From Pontixanthobacter gangjinensis (GTDB taxonomy: Bacteria > Pseudomonadota > Alphaproteobacteria > Sphingomonadales > Sphingomonadaceae): a stretch of 64,000 bases of DNA. The notes under the pieces are model-generated. The model was not told the DNA's origin and did not search any database. It worked only from the letters and a program-made list of their open reading frames with translations. Every line of letters starts with the position of its first letter. Positions within the stretch are counted from its first letter, which is position 1. Shown here one piece after another: positions 23,985 through 32,219 of this stretch. The stretch covers positions 1,017,772 to 1,081,771 of the forward strand of contig NZ_WTYS01000001.1 of the NCBI RefSeq assembly GCF_009827545.1. Reading direction: 5' to 3'. A program made the translations under genes and the position numbers.

Positions 23985-26039
23985 TTACTCAGCGCCTTCT
24001 TCTGCTTCGTTGTTTTCCATAGCCAGTGTCGGCCGCGGGCCAGGCATCGCCGCATCGCGGTCACCGGTTTTGAGATAGGTGTCGAACCATTCCATCATCC
24101 GTAGATTGTAATCATAGCGCGAAGTGGCGCGTTGGTTGCCGTGGCCTTCGCCGGGATACAAAACCAATCGTACCGGAGTTTCAGGCTTGCGAACCTTGAT
24201 ATTGCGATAGAGTTCATAGCTCTGGGTTGGCGAAACGCGGGTGTCGCTGTCGCCATGCATAATCAGGATAGGTGTTTCAGCCTTGTCCACGTGATAGATC
24301 GGGCTGCGCGTCAAAAGCTCGTCCCATTCTTCCCATGGCCATTTGCGTTCGTGCACCAGATACATTTCCTTGGGAATGTCGGTGGTGCCGAATTTGCTGA
24401 TATTGTTGGAAATGCCGACAAACATCACGCTGGCGGCATATTCAGCCGAATAATAAGTCGCGGCCCACGCGCTGGCGAACCCGCCATAGGAACCACCAGT
24501 TATGCCGACGCGGTCGGCATCTGCAAGACCGGTACCGACGAAATGGCGCTTGGCATCGACGATATCGTCAAATTCCTTGCCCGCATAATCGCCCTGATGC
24601 TGTTTGGCGAATGACACACCATACCCTGTTGAGCCACGATAATTGGGCAGGAACACAGCGTATCCTTGGCCTGCAGCAACCTGGCCAGGCTTGCTGTAGG
24701 CGGTCTGCCAGCCGTTGCTTTCATGCGCCTCCGGGCCGCCATGGACATTCATAATCAGCGGAGCGCCACCTCTGGGTGCGCCGCCAACCGGTTCGATCAG
24801 CACGCCCTCAATTTCCTGACCATCGCGCGCGGTATAGGTGATCACTGACTGCTTACCGAAATCGATATCCGACAGCCATGGATTGTGGCTGGTCCAGCGG
24901 GAGAAGCTGCCGTCTGCATATTCGAACAATTCGCTCGGGTGGTTGGCGGTGCTTGCGCGGACAACCAAGCGGCTTCCGCCAGCATCAATCCCGCTGAGCG
25001 AAAGATTACCAGCGGGCACTTCGTTTAGCATCGAGCCATCGGCCGATAAGAAGCGCAGGAAGCTGTTTGCGCCCTTGTGAATTGCTGTGACCAAACGGCC
25101 ATCGGCCATCCATTCCGCATCAACCGTCGCTTCTGCTGCGTCTGCATTGATCGCGCGGAATGCGCCAGTTGCAATGTCGACCAAATGCAAGGTGGTCGGC
25201 GCGGGGTCATGCTGGTCAATCCCGGCGATCAGCGAGAGTGTCTTGCCGTCAGGGGAAATTTCCACATCGTCAATTTTACCCGGAGTGGCGACCACAGCCT
25301 TGATGGTGCCGTTCGTCAAATCGATTACATTGACCCGTTTCGAGGTGTAGCTGTCATCGACATTAGGCGTTGGCGCAGTCTGGATAATCGCGCTTGTGCC
25401 GCCGGGCAGAATCTCGATCGAACTGACATAGCCGGGCACCGTGATCTCGCGTGGGTCGGCATCAGGCTCGGTGCCGATGCTGGCGGCGAACAACCTGTTC
25501 AGGCTGTCTTCTTCCTCATACACTACGGCGTTGAAGCCGTCCTTCTTCTGCGCCTCGCGGGTTTTGTCCTCGGCTGCGCCGGTCAACATATAGATGGTGC
25601 CGCCATCGGGGGCCCAAGCATAGGACCGGACGCCGCTGTCTTTGACCCCGGCCAGTTTGCGCTGTGCGCCGCCGTCTACCGGAATACCCCATACAGCGCG
25701 GTCTTCATCGTCGTTCGACCAGACAAAACTGACCATCGACCCGTCGGGGGAGAAGCTTACGCCAGATGGGCTGACATCCTTGGGCAAAAACAGCCGCGCA
25801 TTATCGGGGCCGTATGCAATGCTGAGCTGCTGCTTGGTTGTGCCGTTTTTCTCGCCTTCGGTGACGTCAGGCAGGCTGGCTGTGGTGTAGGCAACGCGGT
25901 CCCCGTTTGGTGACACGGCAATCGCGCCAACGCTTTCCAGCTTGGCAACATCTTCGGGGGTCATCGGGCGGGCCGATACAGTTGCGGTAACAGATACCGA
26001 GCCAAGCAGCGTGGCTGCGAGCAAAAGCTTGCGGTTCAT
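23985..26039 (-). CDS. S9 family (prolyl-oligopeptidase-type) secreted peptidase
   Basis: A 684-residue secreted serine peptidase. After a Sec signal peptide (MNRKLLLAATLLGSVSV, cleaved near VSA-RP), a WD40/beta-propeller-like region covers about residues 30-400, followed by the alpha/beta-hydrolase domain with GGSYGGFAS (Ser517), the Asp in GDSDTRVSP and the His in YPGEGHGNQ. Such S9C/dipeptidyl-aminopeptidase-type enzymes trim oligopeptides in the periplasm or outside the cell. I choose ATG 26039 because GAGAGGA precedes it and the signal peptide begins there; an in-frame ATG at 26075 is upstream. It is monocistronic, with a possible EcfG-like promoter. Confidence 0.93.
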   Translation of the reverse strand: MNRKLLLAATLLGSVSVTATVSARPMTPEDVAKLESVGAIAVSPNGDRVAYTTASLPDVTEGEKNGTTKQQLSIAYGPDNARLFLPKDVSPSGVSFSPDGSMVSFVWSNDDEDRAVWGIPVDGGAQRKLAGVKDSGVRSYAWAPDGGTIYMLTGAAEDKTREAQKKDGFNAVVYEEEDSLNRLFAASIGTEPDADPREITVPGYVSSIEILPGGTSAIIQTAPTPNVDDSYTSKRVNVIDLTNGTIKAVVATPGKIDDVEISPDGKTLSLIAGIDQHDPAPTTLHLVDIATGAFRAINADAAEATVDAEWMADGRLVTAIHKGANSFLRFLSADGSMLNEVPAGNLSLSGIDAGGSRLVVRASTANHPSELFEYADGSFSRWTSHNPWLSDIDFGKQSVITYTARDGQEIEGVLIEPVGGAPRGGAPLIMNVHGGPEAHESNGWQTAYSKPGQVAAGQGYAVFLPNYRGSTGYGVSFAKQHQGDYAGKEFDDIVDAKRHFVGTGLADADRVGITGGSYGGFASAWAATYYSAEYAASVMFVGISNNISKFGTTDIPKEMYLVHERKWPWEEWDELLTRSPIYHVDKAETPILIMHGDSDTRVSPTQSYELYRNIKVRKPETPVRLVLYPGEGHGNQRATSRYDYNLRMMEWFDTYLKTGDRDAAMPGPRPTLAMENNEAEEGAE

Positions 26040-26073
26040 TTTTGTAAATCCTCTCGTGACGAACTGTTCTTGC

Positions 26074-26099
26074 AACGAGCAATAGCCAAGCAGGTTTCC
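26074..26099 (-). promoter_or_regulatory. weak EcfG-like promoter candidate for the S9 peptidase
   Basis: Read on the minus strand: GGAAAC, 16 bases, CGTT. The -35 has an extra A compared with GGAAC, so the match is imperfect. The -10 lies 35 bp ahead of the ATG at 26039, a plausible spacing. It is listed because the same GGAAA form occurs before dps. Confidence 0.25.
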
Positions 26100-26154
26100 A
26101 GCGCAACCATTTGGGCTGCGTTTTTTCGCAAAAAACCGTATAATGGAGAAGCGT

Positions 26155-26973
26155 CTAAAGCTGTGGGCTTACAAAGTCGTGCCAGCCTTTGGGGGCGGTC
26201 CCACCGCCTGACTCCCGCTTGATAATGGCGCGATTCATGTATGTCTCTGCACCCTGCAGGTCGAGCGCGCGGGTCATTATCGCGAGATTGGCTAGATCCT
26301 GTGTTTGCGCCTGACCGCTTGCATCCAGCGCAAGCAATCTTCGCCGAGCCAGCGGCAGCCGCCCGTCACGCCGAGCCATAGTTGACAAGGCACGTTGTGC
26401 CTGTGCCTGATCTACCGCATTCATCGCGCCGGTTTCGACCATCTGTTCCAGCGCATCCTCGCGGGTTGGGGCATCGCCCCGTTCACCGGCGAGACGGTAT
26501 CGCCACTGCGCACCGGCCAGTCGCTCTTGCGCCGTGAACTCTTCAGAATCCGCGAGATAGAACAGCGCGCCGTCAGCCCCGGAATAATCCGCAAGCTCAA
26601 TTGCAGCTTTCGCTTCAAGCAACAGGCACGCTGCGGCTTTGCCAATTGCGGGGTCATCGCTCTTACATTCGCGGCGCTTTATGGTGCGCACGGTCGCGCC
26701 CTGATCCATTCCGCTTTGCGGGACCAGGCCCCGCGTGCCCATGCTGGTTGCGACAATGCCATCGGTAAAGACTGCGCGGCGAGGGATCCGTGAGCCGACC
26801 AGAACTTCCTTCTTTTCGGGCGCTTCGCCTTCGACGATAATCTCTGCAGGACCGTTACTCTCGGCCTGCGAAGCGTCTGGCATGTCAATATTCTGGGCTG
26901 TCAAAGGAACCGTTAGAACTGCCAGCGAAACTGCCGCGCAGGACAACCCCAATCGTGCAATTTCAACTTTCAC
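26155..26973 (-). CDS. hypothetical secreted protein with helical repeats
   Basis: I do not recognise a named family. The 272-residue product starts with a Sec signal peptide (hydrophobic stretch SCAAVSLAVLTVPL, cleavage near LTA-QN), then an acidic linker, a basic segment VGSRIPRRAVF, two cysteines (CKSDD and ACLLLEAK), and an Ala-rich all-helical C-terminal half that looks TPR-like (for example YSGADGALFYLADSEEF). I prefer the GTG at 26973 because GGAGG lies 6 bases before it; the ATG at 26979 would directly abut that GGAGG. It is divergent from the amidohydrolase with a 65-bp gap and probably periplasmic. Confidence 0.6.
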   Translation of the reverse strand: MKVEIARLGLSCAAVSLAVLTVPLTAQNIDMPDASQAESNGPAEIIVEGEAPEKKEVLVGSRIPRRAVFTDGIVATSMGTRGLVPQSGMDQGATVRTIKRRECKSDDPAIGKAAACLLLEAKAAIELADYSGADGALFYLADSEEFTAQERLAGAQWRYRLAGERGDAPTREDALEQMVETGAMNAVDQAQAQRALSTMARRDGRLPLARRRLLALDASGQAQTQDLANLAIMTRALDLQGAETYMNRAIIKRESGGGTAPKGWHDFVSPQL

Positions 26974-27038
26974 CCGCATCCTCCGCTTGCCCCGAGCCGC
27001 AGGGCGCGGCATGTAACGGGAAGAGGGAGATTATCACA

Positions 27039-28322
27039 ATGATCGGTTTTGCCAAATTGCTTTCCGGCGTCGCTACGGCTGCGCTGGCGATTACCGCGAC
27101 GGCTGCGTTTGCGGAAACGACCTATATCCATGCAGGGGCTGTTCTGACCGATGCAGGGTCGGAACCATCGGGACCGGCAACAATCATTGTCACCGATGGC
27201 AAGATTGTCAGCATTGAAGACGGTTTCTTACCAACGCCCGATGGGGCGGTGATGGTGCATCTACCAGAGAAAACTGTCCTGCCAGGCCTGATTGATCTCC
27301 ACGTTCATCTGACCGGCGACCCGGGCGGAGATTTCTGGAAAGAAGCGACGACGTCTGACGAATGGGGCGTTGTTATTGGCGCAAAGAATGCACGGCTGAC
27401 CGCGCTCGCCGGCTTCACAACAGTGCGCGAAGCGGGGAGCGCGCAGCAGACAGCCTATGCATTGCGGCGCGGAACCGCTGAGGGGCTGGTGGCAGGCCCT
27501 CGCATCATTGCCGCCGGTCCTGCACTGGCAATCGTTGGCGGACATGGCGATGTCTCTGGCTTCAAACCGGAGGTCAACGCAGTGCTGACAAGCGGTTACA
27601 CCTGCACCGGCGCAACCGAATGCGCTGAGAAGGTACGGCGTGCGGCGCAAAATGGCGCTGACGTTATCAAGATCACCGCAACCGGCGGTGTACTGAGCCA
27701 GCAAGGCGCAGGACTGGAGGCGCATTTCAGCGATGCCGAGATGACGAGCATTGCCGACACCGCCCGTTCGCTCGGCCTCAAAGTCATGGCCCACGCACAC
27801 GGCGCGCGCGGGATCGAAGCGGCCAGCCGCGCAGGCATCAACACCATCGAACATGGCACCTTTATCGACAAGCAAGCCGCGCAAGCGATGTCTGCCAATG
27901 GCACAATTCTGGTGCCCACCTTGATGGCGTTTCAGGGTGTCAGCGAGGGGTTGGGCAAGGGCATCTATACCCCCGTGGTCGAGGATAAAATCCGGTCCAC
28001 CGTCGATGTTGCCCTTTCGCTGGTCACTCGCGCACGGGAAGAGGGCGTTGAAGTTGCCTTCGGAACCGACGCAGGCGTGTTCCCGCATGGCCGCAATGCA
28101 GAGGAATTCGCACTGATGGTCAGCCAAGGCATGACCAATCGCGAAGCGCTCGCCAGCGCAACCACCATTGCGGCGCGAGTGCTGAATATGGAAAATGAAA
28201 TCGGCCGCATTGCAGCGGGCTATTCAGCCGATATTATCGCAGTTAATGGCAACCCGTTGACCGATGTGACGGTGCTGGAGAACGTCGATTGGGTTATGGT
28301 CCGCGGGGCTGTGGTGGAGTGA
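27039..28322 (+). CDS. secreted amidohydrolase family protein (imidazolonepropionase/Xaa-Pro dipeptidase-like)
   Basis: A 427-residue metal-dependent hydrolase. After a signal peptide (cleavage around AAFA-ET), the TIM-barrel carries the metal ligands HVHLTGD, the carboxylated-Lys region ADVIKITATGG, MAHAHG, NTIEHGT and FGTDAGVFPHG. Relatives in this clade are exported dipeptidases that cut Xaa-Pro or other dipeptides and are often misannotated as imidazolonepropionases. The ATG at 27039 is preceded by GAGGGAG; the longer in-frame start at 26955 would bury the signal peptide. The stop overlaps the start of the next gene by 4 bp (GTGA). Confidence 0.88.
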   Translation: MIGFAKLLSGVATAALAITATAAFAETTYIHAGAVLTDAGSEPSGPATIIVTDGKIVSIEDGFLPTPDGAVMVHLPEKTVLPGLIDLHVHLTGDPGGDFWKEATTSDEWGVVIGAKNARLTALAGFTTVREAGSAQQTAYALRRGTAEGLVAGPRIIAAGPALAIVGGHGDVSGFKPEVNAVLTSGYTCTGATECAEKVRRAAQNGADVIKITATGGVLSQQGAGLEAHFSDAEMTSIADTARSLGLKVMAHAHGARGIEAASRAGINTIEHGTFIDKQAAQAMSANGTILVPTLMAFQGVSEGLGKGIYTPVVEDKIRSTVDVALSLVTRAREEGVEVAFGTDAGVFPHGRNAEEFALMVSQGMTNREALASATTIAARVLNMENEIGRIAAGYSADIIAVNGNPLTDVTVLENVDWVMVRGAVVE

Positions 28323-28855
28323 GTGATCCCTGGATCACAGCGTTATCTTTGCGATCATCAACTAGAGAGAAGATTCTCGAACACCGGTTCTTGGCTGAAG
28401 TTGCGAGCGAATTGTGGCGAAGGCAGGCCTTTGATTTCAGTATAGCGAGAGGGGAGGTCGATGATGGTGGATACGACGTCATCATTGAGGTTGGCAAAGT
28501 CGTTCGTCATATTCAGCTCAAAGCAAAGCATGTCAAAGGCAGGACTACGCGCTACGGAATTCAGATCGCACTGACCGAGCGAACATCGGGGTGCGTAATT
28601 GTTATGGTGCATGACCCCAAAACCTTATTGATTGATCGCTTTCATTTTCTTGGCGGCGGACCGGGCAAGCCGCTTGGCGAATTGGGCGACCAACCTGTTA
28701 AGCATACTAAAGGCGATGCTGACGGGGTTAAGGCTGTTCGTCCGGGTTTGCGGAGTGTTCCGCTGAGCAAATTTACTCTGGTCGATGATGTCTCGCAGTT
28801 GGTCGAACATCTTTTCGGTGACGAAACTAATCGTGTAGCGCTCGAACATATCTAA
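28319..28855 (+). CDS. PD-(D/E)XK-like hypothetical protein
   Basis: A 178-residue soluble protein without a family name that I can assign. Near residues 40-65 it has EVDDGGYDVIIEVGKVVRHI followed by QLKAK, which fits a restriction-endonuclease-like (PD-(D/E)XK) core with Asp, a beta hairpin and Q-x-K. Upstream is a basic helix (TREKILEHRFLAEVASELWR). This core occurs in DUF4365-type and other nuclease-fold proteins of defence or DNA-repair type. The GTG start at 28319 overlaps the amidohydrolase stop by 4 bp, so it is coupled to it. The DUF885 gene follows 20 bp later. Confidence 0.6.
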   Translation: MSDPWITALSLRSSTREKILEHRFLAEVASELWRRQAFDFSIARGEVDDGGYDVIIEVGKVVRHIQLKAKHVKGRTTRYGIQIALTERTSGCVIVMVHDPKTLLIDRFHFLGGGPGKPLGELGDQPVKHTKGDADGVKAVRPGLRSVPLSKFTLVDDVSQLVEHLFGDETNRVALEHI

Positions 28856-28875
28856 CCTTCAGGGGACAACTCACA

Positions 28876-30708
28876 ATGAAAACTCTACGTCTGGCCATGC
28901 TGGCCACAGCTGCATTTGCGCTTCCTGCTGCTCCGGCGCTTGCCGATCATCATGCTGAAACTGCTGCTGGCGAAGCGCCTGCCCAAGCGTCCGAGATGCA
29001 AACCGAAGGTAAGCGTCTGTCGGCTTTGTTCGCTGAATCCGATGCGCGCGCGCTTGAGCTTAATCCGCTTGGCCGTCTGTTCCGCGGTGATGACAAGGAT
29101 GCCGATCGGTTGGGCGATTTTCTGACCGACAGTTCCTTCCTTGCCGGACGGCTCGATACACAATTGAACCTTGCGCTGCTCGCGCAAATAGACCGCGCCA
29201 AGCTGAGCGAGACCGACCAGCTGGCCTATGATGTGTTCAAATATGACCAGACCCAATCGCTGAAAGGCGCAACCAATGAAATTCGCGCGCTGACCGAAGT
29301 GCGCCCGGTCAATCACTTCAGCGGTTTCCACACATTCTACCCCACTTTCGCCAGCGGTCAGGGTGCAGCACCATTCAAAACCATCGCCAATTACGAAGAC
29401 AATCTGAGCCGTCACGAAGACTATATTGCGATTGGCGGACGTTCGATCGACAAGTTCCGCGAAGGCATGGAAAGCGGTGTTCTGGAAACCAAATTAACCA
29501 TCGAGCGGGTGATTTCGCAGCTCGATACGCAACTGGCCATTCCGGTTGCGGATTCGCAATTCATGGGTCCGGTGAAGGTGTTCCCCGAGAGTTTTTCGGA
29601 TGCTGATAAGACCCGCCTGACGGCCGAATACCAGGCCGCGACAGAAGCGCTTTACGCTTCGACCGAACAGATGCGCGATTTCTTGCGGGATGAATATCTG
29701 CCAGTTGCGCGTGAGAGTGTTGGACTGTCGCAAATGAAGGGCGGCGAGGCGCTGTACCTGCAGATGATCGAGAGCACTACCACGCTGCCGCTGGAGCCGG
29801 ATTATCTGCATAATCTGGGTCTGAGTGAAGTGGCGCGGATCAAAAACGGTCTTGAAGAAATCAAAGCAGAAGTAGGCTTTGAAGGTACGCTCAATGAATT
29901 CTTCGATTTCGTTCGCACGGATCCGCAATTCAAGCCGGAAAGCCGCGAAGCGCTGACGCAAAGCTATTATGATATCGGCGAGCAAGTCGACAAGAAAATC
30001 GGCGATTATTTCAGCCTGCTTCCCAAATCCCCGCTCGAAATCAAACCTTACGATCCGGCAATCGAGCAGTTCTCGGCTGGTGGTTCCTACCAAACTGGCA
30101 CTCCTGATGGCTCGCGCCCCGGTGTGTTCTATTTCAACGCTTATGATCTGCCAAGCCGCCTGACGACAGGCAATGTCACGCTGTATCTACATGAAGGTGC
30201 GCCGGGCCACCATTTCCAGCTGAGTCTGGGACAGGAAAACACCGATCTGCCCAATTTCATGCGGTTCGGCGGCAACACCGCTTTCATCGAAGGCTGGGCG
30301 CTTTATTCCGAAACGCTAGGCTATGAAATGGGCTTCTTTGAAGATCCGTGGAACCGGTATGGCACGCTGCAGGACGAACAATTGCGTGCGATGCGCCTGG
30401 TGGTTGATACGGGCCTCCATTCCAAAGGCTGGAGCCGGGAAAAAGCGATTGAATTCATGCTCGCCAATTCGGGTATGACACGCACCGAAGTGGTTTCAGA
30501 GGTCGAACGCTACATTGCTATCCCGAGCCAAGCGCTTGCTTACAAGGTCGGTGCCTTGAAAATTCAGGAACTGCGCAAGAAAGCCGAAGATGCGATGGGC
30601 GATAGTTTCGACATCAAGGGGTTCCATGCGCAAGTGCTCGGAACAGGCTCGCTGCCGTTGCCAGTGCTTGAGGCGAAAATCGACCGCTGGATCGCCGCTC
30701 AAAGCTGA
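28876..30708 (+). CDS. DUF885 family secreted protein (putative metallopeptidase)
   Basis: A 610-residue exported protein of the DUF885 family, regarded as zinc-peptidase-like. It opens with a Sec signal peptide (KTLRLAMLATAAFALPAAPA, cleavage near ALA-DH). The hallmark HEGAPGHH lies at residues 439-446 with a conserved Glu region downstream in FIEGWALYSETLGYEMG, consistent with a gluzincin-like active site. The C-terminal half is helical. It is 20 bp behind the PD-(D/E)XK-like gene and followed by a small membrane protein. Together with the S9 peptidase and the amidohydrolase it makes this 7-kb stretch rich in exported peptidases. Confidence 0.88.
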   Translation: MKTLRLAMLATAAFALPAAPALADHHAETAAGEAPAQASEMQTEGKRLSALFAESDARALELNPLGRLFRGDDKDADRLGDFLTDSSFLAGRLDTQLNLALLAQIDRAKLSETDQLAYDVFKYDQTQSLKGATNEIRALTEVRPVNHFSGFHTFYPTFASGQGAAPFKTIANYEDNLSRHEDYIAIGGRSIDKFREGMESGVLETKLTIERVISQLDTQLAIPVADSQFMGPVKVFPESFSDADKTRLTAEYQAATEALYASTEQMRDFLRDEYLPVARESVGLSQMKGGEALYLQMIESTTTLPLEPDYLHNLGLSEVARIKNGLEEIKAEVGFEGTLNEFFDFVRTDPQFKPESREALTQSYYDIGEQVDKKIGDYFSLLPKSPLEIKPYDPAIEQFSAGGSYQTGTPDGSRPGVFYFNAYDLPSRLTTGNVTLYLHEGAPGHHFQLSLGQENTDLPNFMRFGGNTAFIEGWALYSETLGYEMGFFEDPWNRYGTLQDEQLRAMRLVVDTGLHSKGWSREKAIEFMLANSGMTRTEVVSEVERYIAIPSQALAYKVGALKIQELRKKAEDAMGDSFDIKGFHAQVLGTGSLPLPVLEAKIDRWIAAQS

Positions 30709-30738
30709 TCTTTGGTCCGACCCGCAAGCGATAGGATA

Positions 30739-31401
30739 ATGACGATGGATATTACTGCAAACCGCGCAGTCAAAATTGTTGCTGCCAGCTTGTTCGCAAC
30801 AGTGCTGCTGCAAATCGCCTATATGGCCTTCCTCGGCGGACCAACGCCGCTGAAGGCTGGCGAGCCGTTAACCAGTGTCGATGTCATCCGCTATTTCGAT
30901 AATCGAGGAGGCGAAATTGCCGCGCTTTGGACGATGGAGGCTATCGCCTTCCTCGCCATCGCGATGGGCTCGATTGTCGCTTTGGTCCGGACCGGCGCGA
31001 ATGCGGTTGTGTGGACAGCGCTCGGCCTGTCCGGGGTGTTCAACACGGTGCAAATTGGCATCGGCCTGGCAATGTTCGAGCCTGCAGCACGCGCTGGCGG
31101 CGATGACACCGGCTTGTTCTTCACCTTCGTTATGGGTGCGTTTTTCTTCTACTTCGTAGCCAAGGCGTTAATCGGACTGGCTGGAGTTGTGTTTGGCATG
31201 AAATTGATCGGCAGTGCTTCTGGCGGGGCAAAAGCTCTTGGCGTGGTCACAGCGCTAACCGGTCTTGGCGCTGTCGCAATCAATGTTGCGGCTATGGCGC
31301 TTGGCGGTCCCGTGCTGTTCGCAGCTGGAGCCGCTGGCACTGTTGCCACACTGTTTCTCGCGATCGCGATTGCCTCGCGGACGCGCTCGATAGAGGGATA
31401 G
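30739..31401 (+). CDS. hypothetical integral membrane protein
   Basis: A protein of 220 residues (218 if the ATG at 30745 is used) with about six hydrophobic helices; no family name can be given. The N-terminal helix is followed by a short loop with GGPTPLKAGEPLTSVDVIRY, then helices separated by small loops (GLGAVAINVAAMALGGP near the end). AGGA lies 2 bases before the ATG at 30739 and 8 before the ATG at 30745, so the second may be the real start. It follows the DUF885 gene by about 30 bp and is probably in the same transcript. Function unknown. Confidence 0.6.
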   Translation: MTMDITANRAVKIVAASLFATVLLQIAYMAFLGGPTPLKAGEPLTSVDVIRYFDNRGGEIAALWTMEAIAFLAIAMGSIVALVRTGANAVVWTALGLSGVFNTVQIGIGLAMFEPAARAGGDDTGLFFTFVMGAFFFYFVAKALIGLAGVVFGMKLIGSASGGAKALGVVTALTGLGAVAINVAAMALGGPVLFAAGAAGTVATLFLAIAIASRTRSIEG

Positions 31402-31445
31402 CTGTCCTAAAGCGCGACCGTGAATAGGATTGCACAGGCGGTTCC

Positions 31446-32219
31446 ATGGGGGCGGGAAGCACGATACACACCTGTGTAATGATAACCCGCACCCTGCCGC
31501 CGCCGCCTCCGATATCCACGCTTGCCGCCGTGACGCAGCTGTCACTGTTTCTTGATTTTGACGGGACGCTGGTCGAAATTGCGGCGGGGCCTGATGCCAT
31601 TGAGGTTCCCGGCAATTTGCCAAGCAGGCTGGCCCGGTTGGCAGATTATCATGAGGGCAGAGTAGCGCTGGTGTCAGGGCGCGGCCTTGATAATATCGCG
31701 CAACATGTCGGGCCATTGACGATTGCCCGCGCGGGTTCGCACGGAGCGGATCGTGTGGATGCGAGCGGCAATCCGATTGGCACAGCACCGGTGCCCCTTG
31801 TCGGCCAGACGCTTTCTGCTTTGGCGACGCTGGCTGAAATTCATGGCGCGCTACTGGAACGCAAACAGCATGGCGCGGCGTTACATTACCGCGCAAGGCC
31901 CGAATCTGGCCCCGCTATTGACGAGGCCGCTAGCGCAATCGCAAGCGATTTTGGCCTGATAACCAAGCGAGGGAAATGCGTGATCGAACTGGTCCGGCCC
32001 GGCGCGGATAAAGCCGGTGCGGTGCGTAGCTTCATGGATTTGCCGCCCTTTGCTGGCACGATGCCCGTTTTTATCGGGGATGATGTCACAGACGAAGACG
32101 GCTTTGTTGCCGCGATAGAATTTGGGGGTTTCGGAATAGCCGTGGGAGAGCGGCCGTCCCGAAACGCGCGATACACACTCAACAGCGTGAAGGAAGTCTA
32201 CGCATGGCTCAATCTCTGA
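31446..32219 (+). CDS. otsB: trehalose-6-phosphate phosphatase
   Basis: HAD-superfamily phosphatase that removes phosphate from trehalose-6-phosphate to give trehalose. The nucleophile motif LFLDFDGTLVEIAAGPD and the late motif FIGDDVTDEDGFVAA are complete, and SGRGLDNIAQHVG fits OtsB. An alternative in-frame ATG at 31479 begins the same protein without the first 11 residues; neither start has a clear ribosome site. The last 16 bp overlap the start of the GH15 gene, and otsA follows that, so the three genes form one coupled trehalose operon. Confidence 0.9.
   Translation: MGAGSTIHTCVMITRTLPPPPPISTLAAVTQLSLFLDFDGTLVEIAAGPDAIEVPGNLPSRLARLADYHEGRVALVSGRGLDNIAQHVGPLTIARAGSHGADRVDASGNPIGTAPVPLVGQTLSALATLAEIHGALLERKQHGAALHYRARPESGPAIDEAASAIASDFGLITKRGKCVIELVRPGADKAGAVRSFMDLPPFAGTMPVFIGDDVTDEDGFVAAIEFGGFGIAVGERPSRNARYTLNSVKEVYAWLNL

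Noticed and set aside
26139-26144. TATAAT on the plus strand behind the S9 peptidase promoter
   Set aside because: No suitable -35 at 16-18 bp and no plus-strand gene follows.
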